From Lysinibacillus sp. G4S2 (lineage in GTDB: Bacteria; Bacillota; Bacilli; Bacillales_A; Planococcaceae): a stretch of 64,000 nucleotides of DNA. The stretch lies in assembly GCF_030348505.1 (NCBI RefSeq), contig NZ_JAUCFJ010000002.1, positions 748,001 to 812,000 on the forward strand, written 5' to 3'. Numbering within the stretch: position 1 is the first letter of the stretch; every line of letters starts with the position of its first letter. Below, one piece after another: positions 18,709 through 27,810 of this stretch. The notes beneath the pieces were generated by a model, which worked only from the letters and a program-made list of their open reading frames with translations, had not been told where the DNA came from and did no database searches. The position numbers and the translations under genes were made by a program.

Positions 18709-19096
18709 CGCTAGAAAAAAAGACATCGCCGATAAAAGTACTGAAATCGCTGATAAATCAGAGAACATCGCTGATAAAAGTGCTGAAATCGCTGATAAAT
18801 CAGAAACATCGCTGATAAAAGTACCAAAATCGCTGATAAACCAAAGAACAACGCTGATAAAAGTGCCAGAATCGCTGATAAACCAGAAACATCGCTGATA
18901 AAAGTACCAAAATCGCTGATAAACCAGAAAACATCGCTGATAAAAGTGCTAGAATCGCTGATAAACCAGAAAACATCGCTGATAAAAGTACTGAAATCGC
19001 TGATAAACCAGTGTACATCGCCGATAAAAGTGCCAGAATCGCTGATAAACCAAAGAACATCGCTGATAAAACCACCAAAATCACTGATAATCCAAA
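18709..19096 (+). repeat. Tandem array 4, core CGCTGATAAA
   Basis: About 19 units. A 21-bp type with tail AGTGCCAGAAT alternates with a 20/21-bp type with tail CCAGAAACAT. Edges are degenerate. The core equals that of arrays 2 and 8 but the tails differ. It fills a convergent junction and abuts the upstream stop codon. Confidence 0.9.
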
Positions 19097-19114
19097 AAAT
19101 TCACCCAAAACCAG

Positions 19115-19145
19115 AAAACCTCCCCAACATGTCGGGGAGGTTTCT
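19115..19145. terminator. Bidirectional terminator
   Basis: A 10-bp stem AAACCTCCCC / GGGGAGGTTT lies between array 4 and the convergent YknX-like gene. It has A/T runs on both sides, so it can serve both strands. Confidence 0.7.
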
Positions 19146-19150
19146 GTATG

Positions 19151-20407
19151 TTAAAAGACAATATATTTTACGTAGTCTTTCCAGCCGATTTCTTTAAAAT
19201 GCTGCCACTCAATCTTTTGAAGAGGCATTGTGCGGAAGGTGCGAGCTAAAATATTGCGTTCTTCATTTGTAATTATAGGTGTTCCAATATTCATGGAGCC
19301 TGTGAAGATAGTAGAATCTGCTGTTTTAAAGGCTACCTTAATATCCTCAAGGCGAATTTTGCCGTTTTCATCAATAGTATAAACGCTACGTTTATTTTTC
19401 TTTCCAGATTTCACCCATTCGGAATTCACTTTAAACGCATCGGATGCTTCATTTACGGTAATAGAAGCCTTACCAACAGTTGAAAATGGAATGTCTTCTA
19501 GAATGTTATCGGGATGTAATATTACCTCATAGCTTGACGGATGAGGTAGTTTTGCAGTTTTGGCTAACTCATTTGTCCAAAGTGATTCATTATTTGTAGC
19601 GATTTTTTGTTTTTGGAACACAACGCCTGATAGATCATCTTTGAAATGCTGCAAGTTAAAATCAACGGTTTGTCCATCTTTTACTTTTTGCCATTCATCT
19701 TCAGATAAGTAGGCAAGCATAGCCTTTTCTGATGAATAGATTTCGAATGTTACAGCACCAGCTTCTTCTGTGATTTTTGAAATTACACCGTCTGCTGGGC
19801 AAATAACACCTTGGCGTGCCTGAATTTGGGCTATTTGCGCATCCATTAATGCTATTTGACGAGTTGTCTCGGCGATGTGACGGTTTAAAATTGCCACTGC
19901 TGTTGATGGAGATGTTTGCTGACCTAATTCGAATTGAACAGAGACATTTAACTTATCACTAACCTGATCGGTATTAATAGAGCTTTGCGGGTCACTGTTT
20001 TCACCGTATTCAGATTCTATCTGATCTAAAGCAGATTCTAAATCACTTAATTCGGTTTCATAGGCAGTGCGTTCAGCCTCGAGCTTTGTTAATTCACCGT
20101 CAACTTCCTCTGTTTTATAGGTAGCTAGTATGTCATTAGCCATTACTTCCTGTCCACGTTTTACATCTATTGCAGAAAGGCTTTTTGCATCTGCTGAAAT
20201 CGTATAGGTTTGTGAAGGTGCAACAATCGCATCCTTTTCAACTGTCTCTACACGTTTACCAGTAGTAGCTCTCTGAAATTCAGCGATAAAGTAGGATCTG
20301 GCTACTTTACTATCGTCCTTAAATACAAAATAAGCATTTACACCGATTAATAACGCAATCACAATAATACTCAAACTTGTCCAAGGTCTAGATTTAATAA
20401 AGCGCAT
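19151..20407 (-). CDS. HlyD/YknX-like membrane fusion protein
   Basis: A 418-residue protein with one N-terminal membrane helix and a periplasmic-adaptor architecture: a split barrel-sandwich region (about 60-110 and 215-240), a coiled coil between (about 100-200), and a C-terminal beta-barrel. Start ATG 20407 overlaps the upstream stop by one base (TGATG) behind a GGGGG site, so translation is coupled. In B. subtilis, YknX is the adaptor of the YknWXYZ transporter that protects against the SdpC toxin, with YknW (Yip1) beside it. Here the YknW-like gene is present upstream, but no ABC ATPase or permease follows, so the partner is encoded elsewhere or the pair works alone. Assignment to yknX is by architecture and neighbour only. 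Confidence 0.72.
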   Translation of the reverse strand: MRFIKSRPWTSLSIIVIALLIGVNAYFVFKDDSKVARSYFIAEFQRATTGKRVETVEKDAIVAPSQTYTISADAKSLSAIDVKRGQEVMANDILATYKTEEVDGELTKLEAERTAYETELSDLESALDQIESEYGENSDPQSSINTDQVSDKLNVSVQFELGQQTSPSTAVAILNRHIAETTRQIALMDAQIAQIQARQGVICPADGVISKITEEAGAVTFEIYSSEKAMLAYLSEDEWQKVKDGQTVDFNLQHFKDDLSGVVFQKQKIATNNESLWTNELAKTAKLPHPSSYEVILHPDNILEDIPFSTVGKASITVNEASDAFKVNSEWVKSGKKNKRSVYTIDENGKIRLEDIKVAFKTADSTIFTGSMNIGTPIITNEERNILARTFRTMPLQKIEWQHFKEIGWKDYVKYIVF

Positions 20408-21084
20408 CAACCTAACCCCCTTGTAAACCATTCTTGTAGTGGTAACACACTAACCATTCCGATAAAAATAGCCATTAACACATAAAGTCCGATAATTTTC
20501 GCTAATAATGCTTTACGATTGAACTCTTCCTCCCATTTCGAAAGGAACGTGTATTGTACAATAATTGTTAGTAAAGTCGCTACAGTAAATTGATTGATGG
20601 CGAATAGCACAAAATCTGTATCAATTACTTGCTGAGCAATTGGTGCAAGTGAAAAGAAGGAGAAGTTGGTTGTGTACCCAACTGCATAAAATACAGCAAA
20701 TAAAATTGTTTTTTCAATTAGTAAAAATACCATTACATAAAGTTGTACCTTTTGAATCCATTTGTAAGGGATGTCTGTTAATAGATGTAACAAGTATGTA
20801 ACGCCGTAATAATGGAAGCAATAATAAATGATTCCCCAGGCAATAATCCCAACCATTGATAGTAAACGGGCTGTATAGTATTCATTCGGATTATTCGATG
20901 CAAATAATGTTGTTAAGCTTTCAGTGCCCATGCCCCAATACTCACGAATGACAAATAGTATCATAAAGAGCAGGAAAACGGTGAAGGATCGTTTTTTATA
21001 GCCTCTTATTTCCCCTTGCTCGACAGCTTGGGTAAAGTTAGTGGGATGCGTTAAGCTATGCCAAAACTTATATTGATAAAACAT
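20407..21084 (-). CDS. Yip1-family membrane protein (YknW-like)
   Basis: A 225-residue protein with five or six predicted membrane helices and a cytoplasmic N-terminus carrying HPTNF-type residues, the layout of Yip1-domain proteins. It is first in a two-gene operon with the HlyD-like adaptor, the same order as yknW-yknX in B. subtilis, where YknW helps assemble the transporter. Membrane topology is clear; the family call rests on pattern and context. Confidence 0.65.
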   Translation of the reverse strand: MFYQYKFWHSLTHPTNFTQAVEQGEIRGYKKRSFTVFLLFMILFVIREYWGMGTESLTTLFASNNPNEYYTARLLSMVGIIAWGIIYYCFHYYGVTYLLHLLTDIPYKWIQKVQLYVMVFLLIEKTILFAVFYAVGYTTNFSFFSLAPIAQQVIDTDFVLFAINQFTVATLLTIIVQYTFLSKWEEEFNRKALLAKIIGLYVLMAIFIGMVSVLPLQEWFTRGLG

Positions 21085-21542
21085 ATATAGCTCCCTTTCT
21101 AGTAAATAAATATTAAAGTTGTAGTATACACCTAATTACTGGTAAATAACATAGTAGAAATGCTAAGTTTTTCATAGATTTCCCTCAATAAAGAGAAACG
21201 TTTTTTAAGACAATTATACAAAGTTTTTATTACGTGATGTGAGTGTTTTTTTTGACACAATAGCAGGAAGATAATATAAAGTCTAGTAGCACTTTTACTC
21301 ATAATTAGACACCTTTTGCCAAAATTTGCACCAGATCAATGCACATAATTCAATTATATAGTATCCTAACAATAACTTCCTATAAAAAGACTATTCAATC
21401 TAAAAATAGCAATTATCTTTATGTTAGTAAAGTAGTTAAGCGACTTTATGAAAATAGCTTGAAATAGAGTGGTAAGCACCGATACTAAAGGTAGTAAATT
21501 AGAAATAAATATACATATCTATTTTCCTATAATATAGAAAGG
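21085..21542. other. Long divergent intergenic region
   Basis: 458 bp of AT-rich DNA between the YknW-like gene and the helical-repeat protein. It holds the strong promoter at 21252-21280 and an approximately 260-nt leader without a recognised riboswitch. Confidence 0.5.
21252..21280 (+). promoter_or_regulatory. Strong sigma-A promoter for the repeat-protein operon
   Basis: TTGACA (21252-21257), exactly 17 bp, TATAAA (21275-21280). The expected start near 21287 leaves a leader of about 265 nt before the TTG start at 21552. Confidence 0.6.
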
Positions 21543-21551
21543 GTGGGCATT

Positions 21552-24500
21552 TTGAAGAAACAAATTAAAGTTGGTATCATAACAAGTCTATTACTAACTC
21601 CGGCAGCGATTGCCAATGCTCAAGAAACACAACCTCAAACAATCTCTCAGGAGAATCAAGTAACTAATGTGAATGTAGCAGCAACAGACACTAAATCACA
21701 AACCATTGCACAATTTGGAAAACTATTTGATAAATCGACAGCAACAGATATGGCTGCTGCAAAAAGAGATTTAGACCTTTTAAGCTCATATGGTTTTAAT
21801 AATGATGAAATTGATTTTATTAAAGCGAAATATTACTATACCGAAAATCAAATCAATTTATTAAGAGAAATTAAGGAAATTGGTGCAAGCATTAATGGCA
21901 TCTCGTATTCTAGCAAAACTTTTGTTCAGGATGTGAAAAAGGTATCAGATCGATATAAGGAATTTTTAGGCACAGAGGATTCTCCAGAAAAATCTTATTT
22001 ATTTGTTCAAAATACCTTTAAAAAAGCTGTTAATACTGCAATTAACAATACAGCTAAAGATATTGTCGTTAACGTTACAGGCTCATCCTTACAGTATAAC
22101 TTTGATGATAATGGTCGTAATGGGTATTTCAAAAATAATGGGGCAGATATCGCAAAGCTTAACAAACTGGAAGATGATGCAAATGCGGTAAGTGTAACAA
22201 TTGAGAACTTAAATACTCTTGTCACATTACTTGGTGACCAATCTTCTACCTCAACTCAAATTGCGGAGGCTGCAGCTAAAATAACTGCTAGCTTTAGCCC
22301 GCTCACAGCTGATCAAAAGAAAATTGTCATAGCGCATAATCCAACTAATGCAGCGGTGACACCATATAAAAAATATACAGATGTGTTAGCCAACCTATCA
22401 TCGGCTGATCAAGTGATTGCAAGTATTACACAGCTGAATAATAAGAAGCCAGAAGACTTTTCAACTGCTGCAAGCTTTATTAGTGCTGTAACAACAATTG
22501 AAACTGCCTACAATAGACTAGATGAAGGCTCAAAGCGTTTAGTTACAAATTATAAAGATTTTGAGCCATATCAGGAAGCGGCTAATGTTTCCAAGCAAAT
22601 TACAGCATTACGTCCGTCAAGTAATGCCGATTATCGTAATGCAGTAAAGGCAGCAAGTGATAAGTTAACAAACTTAGATAAAAAATTATTTGTGAAAAAT
22701 TCCGCTGATTTAGAATTAGCTGTGGCAAATATAGCAACAGCACAAGAAATTGAAAAATTAATTTCAGAAATTGCTACAACTACAGATAAAATTACACAAA
22801 TAGAGAAAGCACGTGCAGCTTACAATACACCAGTCGCACCTGCGGGACAAAAAATAGATGCGACCACTGTCAAGAAAATCGTGAACAATTTGCCGGAGCT
22901 AACAAGCTGGGAAAGTTCACATAAAGCTGTTTTAAATGTTATATCTCTTGTAGAAAAGCTAGACCCAACTGCGAAGGATTATACTAAAAAAGTGAAGGCT
23001 GCTAACACGGCTTACCAAAAGCTAGACCCTACAAAACGCGAATACGTGAAAAGCTATAAAACGTTGAAAAGTCAAGTAGAGGCGATGGATATTGTGGCAC
23101 GAATCATGGCCTTAAACACGTCGCAAAAAACATATAAGGAAACTGTCGAACTGTTATCAGCAGACTACGAAAAGCTATCATCCGAAGCGAAAGCACTTGT
23201 AACAAATAATGCAGATCTTCAAACAGCAAAAGGCTATATTGCGACAGCGAAAAATTTCGATGATCGTGTGATTGCTTTAGGTAATGAATCAGATACTACA
23301 TTTGTAGCAAAAGTGGCAGCGTTGTCTTCTGAGTATAAAACGATGGACAAAAATGCGAAAAAATTAGTCACACAATACAAGACATTAACAACTTATGAGA
23401 AAAATAATGCCAATGTAGTGAAGGTTATTAAATTAATTGCAGACTTAAATCCAGCAAATAAGGATTATACAAAAAAGGTTTTAGCAGCACGTAAAGCATA
23501 CAATGCATTAGATCCTGCCTCACAAAAACGTGTCACAAACTATAACCAATTAACTGCAGTCGAGGATGTAGCTACATTAATATACTTAATCGAATCATTG
23601 AAACCAACAAGTAAAACGTTTTTAAATGATTTAGATACGGCACGAAAAAATTACGATGCACTACCAACAGAAAAGAAAAATGCTGTCACTAACTATGAAA
23701 AGCTTGTTACTGCTGAAACTGAGCTGAAATCTGCACATACAGTTATAGCATTGATCGATGCGGCAGTGCCTGATGATCCGGATTATTTAACGAAGCTCAT
23801 GAATGCTCGCGTTGCTTACGATAAACTATCATCAGGACAAAAAAAGCTTGTTTCGAATGTGAAGTTGTTAACGGATCGTGAAAAGCAAGTGAAGCCTATT
23901 TTAAATGCCATGGTGCAAATTGATGCATTAGAGCCGGGAACAAGTAAATTTGTCAGTCAAGTAAACTCAGCGCGAAAAGCATACGATAATCTGACAAAGG
24001 ATCAAAAGCAATATGTAAAAAATATTGATACATTACAAAAATATGAACCAACTGCAAAAGTGATTGAATTAATTAGTAAGCTAAAGCCGTCTAATAAAAC
24101 ATTCAATGCGGATACTGCACAAGCACGTGCATTATACGATGCCCTAAGTAAGGACATGCAACAATATGTAACAAACTACAATTTATTACAGGCTGCTGAG
24201 GGAAGTATTTTAGGTGCAGGTAATGTACAGAGCATGATTGATGAGCTTCCGTCTGTCTCGCCAAATCAATATGTTAAACGAATTGAAGAGATACGTGCAG
24301 CATATAATGCATTACCAAAAGATCAACAACTAGCTGTTGAAAACTATAGAATATTGCAGGAGCAAGAAAAGCTTATTAAACCAGTTATTAGTGTTGTAAA
24401 TGAAATTGACAAACTGATGACATCTAAAGATATGGACGGCCAATACCAAAAGATTTTAAAAGCATATGATAATCTTACTGCTACTCAGCGTAAATATGTT

Positions 24501-25034
24501 TATAACGACCAGTTGCTTCTATCATTAGATAACGTTATTAAAGTTTATAAGAGTATTGAAGATTTAAAGCCGAGCGACAAAATGTATTTTGGTATGATTG
24601 AATCTGTGCGAAAAGATTACGATAGCTTGAGTACAATGGATAAGCAAAGAGTATCTAATTACCATATTTTGCTCGAAGCTGAGAAAAGTATGAGTGAAGT
24701 GAAGAAGGTTGTAGAAATTATTGCGGGTCTTAATCCGGCATCTAGCACATATATTCAAGATGTAGCGAATGCTTCTGCGGCATATAAAGCATTAGACTCT
24801 AAAATAAAAGGACAAGTCCTTAACTACGATACTTTAAAGAAAGCAGAAAAAGATACAGCGGCAGTATTAAAAGTTGTAGAAGCGATTGGTAAGTTGGACC
24901 CGGATGCTAAAACATTTGAAAAGAATGTACTATCTGCAAAAAAACTATACGATGCTCTTACTCTTGAACAACAGGATTTAGTGTATAATTACCGTATTTT
25001 ACAGGATCATATGAGAACATTAGGTTTAGAATAA
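21552..25034 (+). CDS. Large secreted alpha-helical repeat protein without anchor
   Basis: About 1160 residues with a signal peptide (to about residue 25, AIANA-QETQ). The body is built of roughly 14 repeats of 65-75 residues. Each has a helix with KVxxARxAYxxL followed by a conserved turn like QKxxVTNYxxL and a helix starting VxxLIxxLxP. No Cys or catalytic motif is apparent. Start is probably TTG 21552, seven bases after AAAGGGTGG; GTG 21543 overlaps that site. There is no SLH, LysM, CWB2 or LPXTG region. The next gene, 60 bp downstream, codes for little more than three SLH domains, so this may be a surface fibre or stalk attached through that partner. I know no function for the repeat. Confidence 0.8.
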   Translation: MKKQIKVGIITSLLLTPAAIANAQETQPQTISQENQVTNVNVAATDTKSQTIAQFGKLFDKSTATDMAAAKRDLDLLSSYGFNNDEIDFIKAKYYYTENQINLLREIKEIGASINGISYSSKTFVQDVKKVSDRYKEFLGTEDSPEKSYLFVQNTFKKAVNTAINNTAKDIVVNVTGSSLQYNFDDNGRNGYFKNNGADIAKLNKLEDDANAVSVTIENLNTLVTLLGDQSSTSTQIAEAAAKITASFSPLTADQKKIVIAHNPTNAAVTPYKKYTDVLANLSSADQVIASITQLNNKKPEDFSTAASFISAVTTIETAYNRLDEGSKRLVTNYKDFEPYQEAANVSKQITALRPSSNADYRNAVKAASDKLTNLDKKLFVKNSADLELAVANIATAQEIEKLISEIATTTDKITQIEKARAAYNTPVAPAGQKIDATTVKKIVNNLPELTSWESSHKAVLNVISLVEKLDPTAKDYTKKVKAANTAYQKLDPTKREYVKSYKTLKSQVEAMDIVARIMALNTSQKTYKETVELLSADYEKLSSEAKALVTNNADLQTAKGYIATAKNFDDRVIALGNESDTTFVAKVAALSSEYKTMDKNAKKLVTQYKTLTTYEKNNANVVKVIKLIADLNPANKDYTKKVLAARKAYNALDPASQKRVTNYNQLTAVEDVATLIYLIESLKPTSKTFLNDLDTARKNYDALPTEKKNAVTNYEKLVTAETELKSAHTVIALIDAAVPDDPDYLTKLMNARVAYDKLSSGQKKLVSNVKLLTDREKQVKPILNAMVQIDALEPGTSKFVSQVNSARKAYDNLTKDQKQYVKNIDTLQKYEPTAKVIELISKLKPSNKTFNADTAQARALYDALSKDMQQYVTNYNLLQAAEGSILGAGNVQSMIDELPSVSPNQYVKRIEEIRAAYNALPKDQQLAVENYRILQEQEKLIKPVISVVNEIDKLMTSKDMDGQYQKILKAYDNLTATQRKYVYNDQLLLSLDNVIKVYKSIEDLKPSDKMYFGMIESVRKDYDSLSTMDKQRVSNYHILLEAEKSMSEVKKVVEIIAGLNPASSTYIQDVANASAAYKALDSKIKGQVLNYDTLKKAEKDTAAVLKVVEAIGKLDPDAKTFEKNVLSAKKLYDALTLEQQDLVYNYRILQDHMRTLGLE

Positions 25035-25038
25035 GGAG

Positions 25039-25060
25039 AGAGGGTTAGCCCCTCTTTTCT
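25039..25060 (+). terminator. Weak terminator or attenuator between two cotranscribed genes
   Basis: AGAGGG pairs with CCCTCT around TTAGCC, followed by TTTTC. The 6-bp stem is short, so it probably lowers rather than stops transcription into the SLH-only gene. Confidence 0.35.
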
Positions 25061-25095
25061 TCATTTATATGGCCTTGAGGAAAGGGAGCATTAAA

Positions 25096-25746
25096 TTGAA
25101 GTTACATAAAGCGTGGGCTGTTGCCACTGCGGTAGCAGTAGTACCATGTGTTGCAGTCATTCCTACAGAAGCAGCTACAATGCCGTTTACAGATATAAAA
25201 AATAGCGGAAGCGAAGCAGAATTATACAAGGCAGTTAGTGAATTATATAGCCAGGGAATTGTATTTGGTACAACATCGACTACGTTCAGTCCTTATCAAA
25301 ATTTAACGCGAGGGGAAGCGGCATACTTTTTAGCTGAAGCTCTAAATTTGGAGACAAAAAATGTAGTGAATCCTGGTTTTAATGATGTACCAGCCTCTCA
25401 TAAATATTACGGTCATATTGCTGCACTTGCCGAAAAGGGCATTATCCAAAAAGGTACAAATTATAATCCAGATCATTTTATTAAGCGAAGTCAAATGGCA
25501 AAGATGTTGACTCTTGGCTTTGATTTACAACAAGCAACTACATTATCTGCCCCTTTTTCAGATTTTACAAAAAATAATGAAACTAATATGTATATTCAAA
25601 CGTTATTAAATTATGGGATTACACAAGGTACTAGCGCGACAACATTTTCACCGTACACAGACGTTCGACGCGGCCAGATGGCGTTATTTTTATATCGCAC
25701 CTTACAAAAAAGTGAAAATAATTTTTATATTATTAACATTGAATAA
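25096..25746 (+). CDS. SLH-only surface protein
   Basis: A 216-residue protein: signal peptide (about 1-25, IPTEAAT) then three SLH domains that fill the rest (FSPYQNLTRGEAAYFLAE; HFIKRSQMAK; FSPYTDVRRGQMALFLYR). No effector domain exists. Start is taken as TTG 25096 behind AAAGGGA; ATG 25069 lies upstream of that site. It follows the anchorless repeat protein with a 61-bp gap and a weak hairpin, so an operon is likely. It may act as a separate wall anchor for that protein or as a small S-layer component. The spacing excludes a simple frameshift of one fusion gene, since it has its own signal peptide. Confidence 0.82.
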   Translation: MKLHKAWAVATAVAVVPCVAVIPTEAATMPFTDIKNSGSEAELYKAVSELYSQGIVFGTTSTTFSPYQNLTRGEAAYFLAEALNLETKNVVNPGFNDVPASHKYYGHIAALAEKGIIQKGTNYNPDHFIKRSQMAKMLTLGFDLQQATTLSAPFSDFTKNNETNMYIQTLLNYGITQGTSATTFSPYTDVRRGQMALFLYRTLQKSENNFYIINIE

Positions 25747-25755
25747 AAGCAAAGA

Positions 25756-25797
25756 CTCACTCTTAGGTTATCCTCAATCTTGGAGTGTTTTTTAAAA
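25756..25797 (+). terminator. Probable terminator after the SLH-only gene
   Basis: CACTC/GAGTG stem with G-U extension, followed by seven T. The stem is weak but the T-run is good. Confidence 0.5.
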
Positions 25798-25837
25798 AAA
25801 CATTTAGGAAAAAATAGGTATTAATGGTATATTTGCC

Positions 25838-25980
25838 GCTCATCACCGGAAGTTGACCCTGGAGCGGGCTACGCGAGTGAAGGGGCTCATCGCAAGAAGC
25901 TTTGTTCTGTGCGAAAGCGAAGTGTCAGAAACAAAGCACACAGCCGGAACGGAAATCAACCACACGTTATGGTGATGATC
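25838..25980 (+). repeat. MITE-like dispersed repeat, copy 3
   Basis: Starts GCTCATCACCGGAAGTTG and ends CACACGTTATGGTGATGATC. The body has CTGGAGCGGGCTACGCGAG, one GTGCGAAAGCGAAGTGTCAG unit and GCCGGAACGGAAATCAACC. Confidence 0.75.
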
Positions 25981-26205
25981 CAAATTGTTGCTCATCTGAA
26001 GCAATTTAATTAAATTAATTAAATCTGTAATAACTCTTTTATTACCACGAGTGACTTATCAGAATGGAAATTAACAACAAGTACCATAATTCTCTATCAA
26101 CGAAAGAGATAAAGATAGTGATTTTTGTATTGTGAAGCCGTTTCATATGTTAGGGCATTGTCGTCAGGAAAGTACTATACATAACTGTATAAAGGGGAGG
26201 TAGCT

Positions 26206-27288
26206 ATGTTTAAAAAAGTTTCTGGTGTTGTTGGCATGTCACTTATATTGCTGACTTCATCATACGCTGTGTCTCTGACTAACACATCTGGAGAAGTATT
26301 GGCGGCCAGTATTGCAAATGATATTTCACAATCACATTGGGCAAGTAGCTCGATAGAACATATGCTCGAGAAGAACTATATGACAAATTATCAGGATGGC
26401 TTCTTTAGACCAGAGCAACCGATTACTAGGGCAGAGGCTGCAGCTGCAATTGCTCGTTCCATGCAGATAAAACCTGATACTACATATACGCCAAATTTTA
26501 CAGATATAACGATCAACCATCCATATTACAAAGAAATTTGCGCTTTAGTTGAGTTAGGTATTTTACAAGATGGTGATTGTTTCCATCCTGAAGCACCGTT
26601 AACGCGTACACAAATTGCCAAAATGTTAACGCTCGCTTATCAAATTGAAGTTGATTCCCAAAATAAAAGTAAGTTTAGCGATGTTAATGAAGGACATTGG
26701 GCGAAAGACTATATTGAATCACTTGCAGATGTCGGCATTATTAAAGGGGTCAATGCACAACAATTTGCACCTAATCAATTGGTAACACGTGCGCAATTTG
26801 CTTCTATGGTTGAGCGAAGTCTTGACTTTTCAACGAAGGTAACCAATTTCGAGCTTGCTTATGACTTTTTATCAAAGTCTTATATACCGACAAAAAATTA
26901 TTCATCAACCATGTCTAATGATGTCATTCGTTTAGTTAATGTTGAACGACAAAAGAAAAAGTTACAGCCACTTACCTATGATGCAGCTTTAACACAAGTC
27001 GCTGTTATTAAGGCGCAGGATATGGTGAATCGACAATATTTCGAGCACGAATCACCTTACTACGGGATGCCATGGGATTTAGCGACACTATTCGACTATC
27101 CATATACAAGTTTAGGAGAAAATTTAGGAAGAAACATCCCATCACCAGAAGCGGCTGTGAAAGCGTGGATGGCTTCCCCAACACATCGTGAAAACATCTT
27201 GCGAGAAAACTACACAAACACCGGGGTAGCTATTGCCGTTGATAGCAAAGGAAATTACTATTGGGTACAGTTATTTTCTAGTCAATAA
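26206..27288 (+). CDS. SLH-anchored CAP/SCP-domain protein
   Basis: A 360-residue protein with signal peptide (to about 35), three SLH domains (about 38-215; FFRPEQPITRAEAA, CFHPEAPLTRTQIAK, FAPNQLVTRAQFAS) and a C-terminal CAP domain (about 235-360, YkwD/PR-1 type). CAP motifs include VNVERQKKKLQPLTYD, the HESP segment, GENLGRN and SPTHRENILRENYTNTGVA. Conserved His and Glu of the CAP cavity are present. Bacterial CAP proteins are extracellular with poorly known activity, sometimes linked to sporulation or wall binding. Start ATG 26206 follows AAAGGGGAGG. The gene is single, with array 5 and then the terminator at 27667 downstream. Confidence 0.88.
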   Translation: MFKKVSGVVGMSLILLTSSYAVSLTNTSGEVLAASIANDISQSHWASSSIEHMLEKNYMTNYQDGFFRPEQPITRAEAAAAIARSMQIKPDTTYTPNFTDITINHPYYKEICALVELGILQDGDCFHPEAPLTRTQIAKMLTLAYQIEVDSQNKSKFSDVNEGHWAKDYIESLADVGIIKGVNAQQFAPNQLVTRAQFASMVERSLDFSTKVTNFELAYDFLSKSYIPTKNYSSTMSNDVIRLVNVERQKKKLQPLTYDAALTQVAVIKAQDMVNRQYFEHESPYYGMPWDLATLFDYPYTSLGENLGRNIPSPEAAVKAWMASPTHRENILRENYTNTGVAIAVDSKGNYYWVQLFSSQ

Positions 27289-27299
27289 CTTGTACGGAG

Positions 27300-27562
27300 C
27301 GGTGGGGAAATAAATACCCGCGCGGCAGTGGAAGAATGTTTGCGCGGCGGGAGAAGCGAATCCTCGCGCACCGGCAAAATACCCGCGAAAGCAGGGCAAA
27401 TACCCGCGGAAGAGGAGCGAATACCCGCGAAGCAGGAGCAAATACCCGCGAAGCAGGAGAAAACCCGCGTCAGAAGAAGCGAATCCCCACCCCGCGGCAG
27501 CAGAAACGGATCCCTCCCATCCCTCTCCACCGCGGCAGGATCCCCGCGAACAAAAAGCAAAT
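27300..27562. repeat. Tandem array 5, GC-rich CCCGCGAA core
   Basis: About twelve units near 21 bp, best preserved as ACCCGCGAAGCAGGAGCAAAT (21 bases, 27427-27470), with degenerate units on both sides (GCGCGGCGGGAGAAGC). It is much richer in G and C than its surroundings. It lies between a gene stop and that transcript's terminator, so it is probably transcribed. Confidence 0.78.
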
Positions 27563-27666
27563 ACTCAAACTTAATATGAAACTCGTGTTCTATTGTAACA
27601 AAGCATAGCTAATATTACAGGAATGTTACAAAACACCGGGATATCCATTAATTAATACCCATATTT

Positions 27667-27713
27667 TAGCGCTGATAAACCACGGAAACGTTGGTGTATC
27701 AGCGTTTTTTTTG
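27667..27713 (+). terminator. Terminator whose left arm carries the array core
   Basis: CGCTGATA (27670-27677) pairs with TATCAGCG (27697-27704), with inner pairs ACCA/TGGT, then eight T. The left arm reads CGCTGATAAAC, identical to the core of arrays 2, 4 and 8. Confidence 0.8.
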
Positions 27714-27735
27714 CTTTCAGAAATCCGTTACACAA

Positions 27736-27765
27736 TTGAAAAATTAAAATAGCATCTTTTATGAT
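27736..27765 (+). promoter_or_regulatory. Promoter of the NlpC/P60-SLH gene
   Basis: TTGAAA (27736-27741), 18 bp, TATGAT (27760-27765), about 45 bp before the start codon. Confidence 0.5.
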
Positions 27766-27810
27766 AGTCTATGTATAGGCAAAAAAGTTCTGAAAGGGGT
27801 ATACCGAAAT

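Noticed and set aside
25034-25096. Repeat protein and SLH-only gene as one frameshifted fusion gene
   Set aside because: The SLH gene has its own ribosome site and signal peptide, and the repeat protein ends in a complete repeat.
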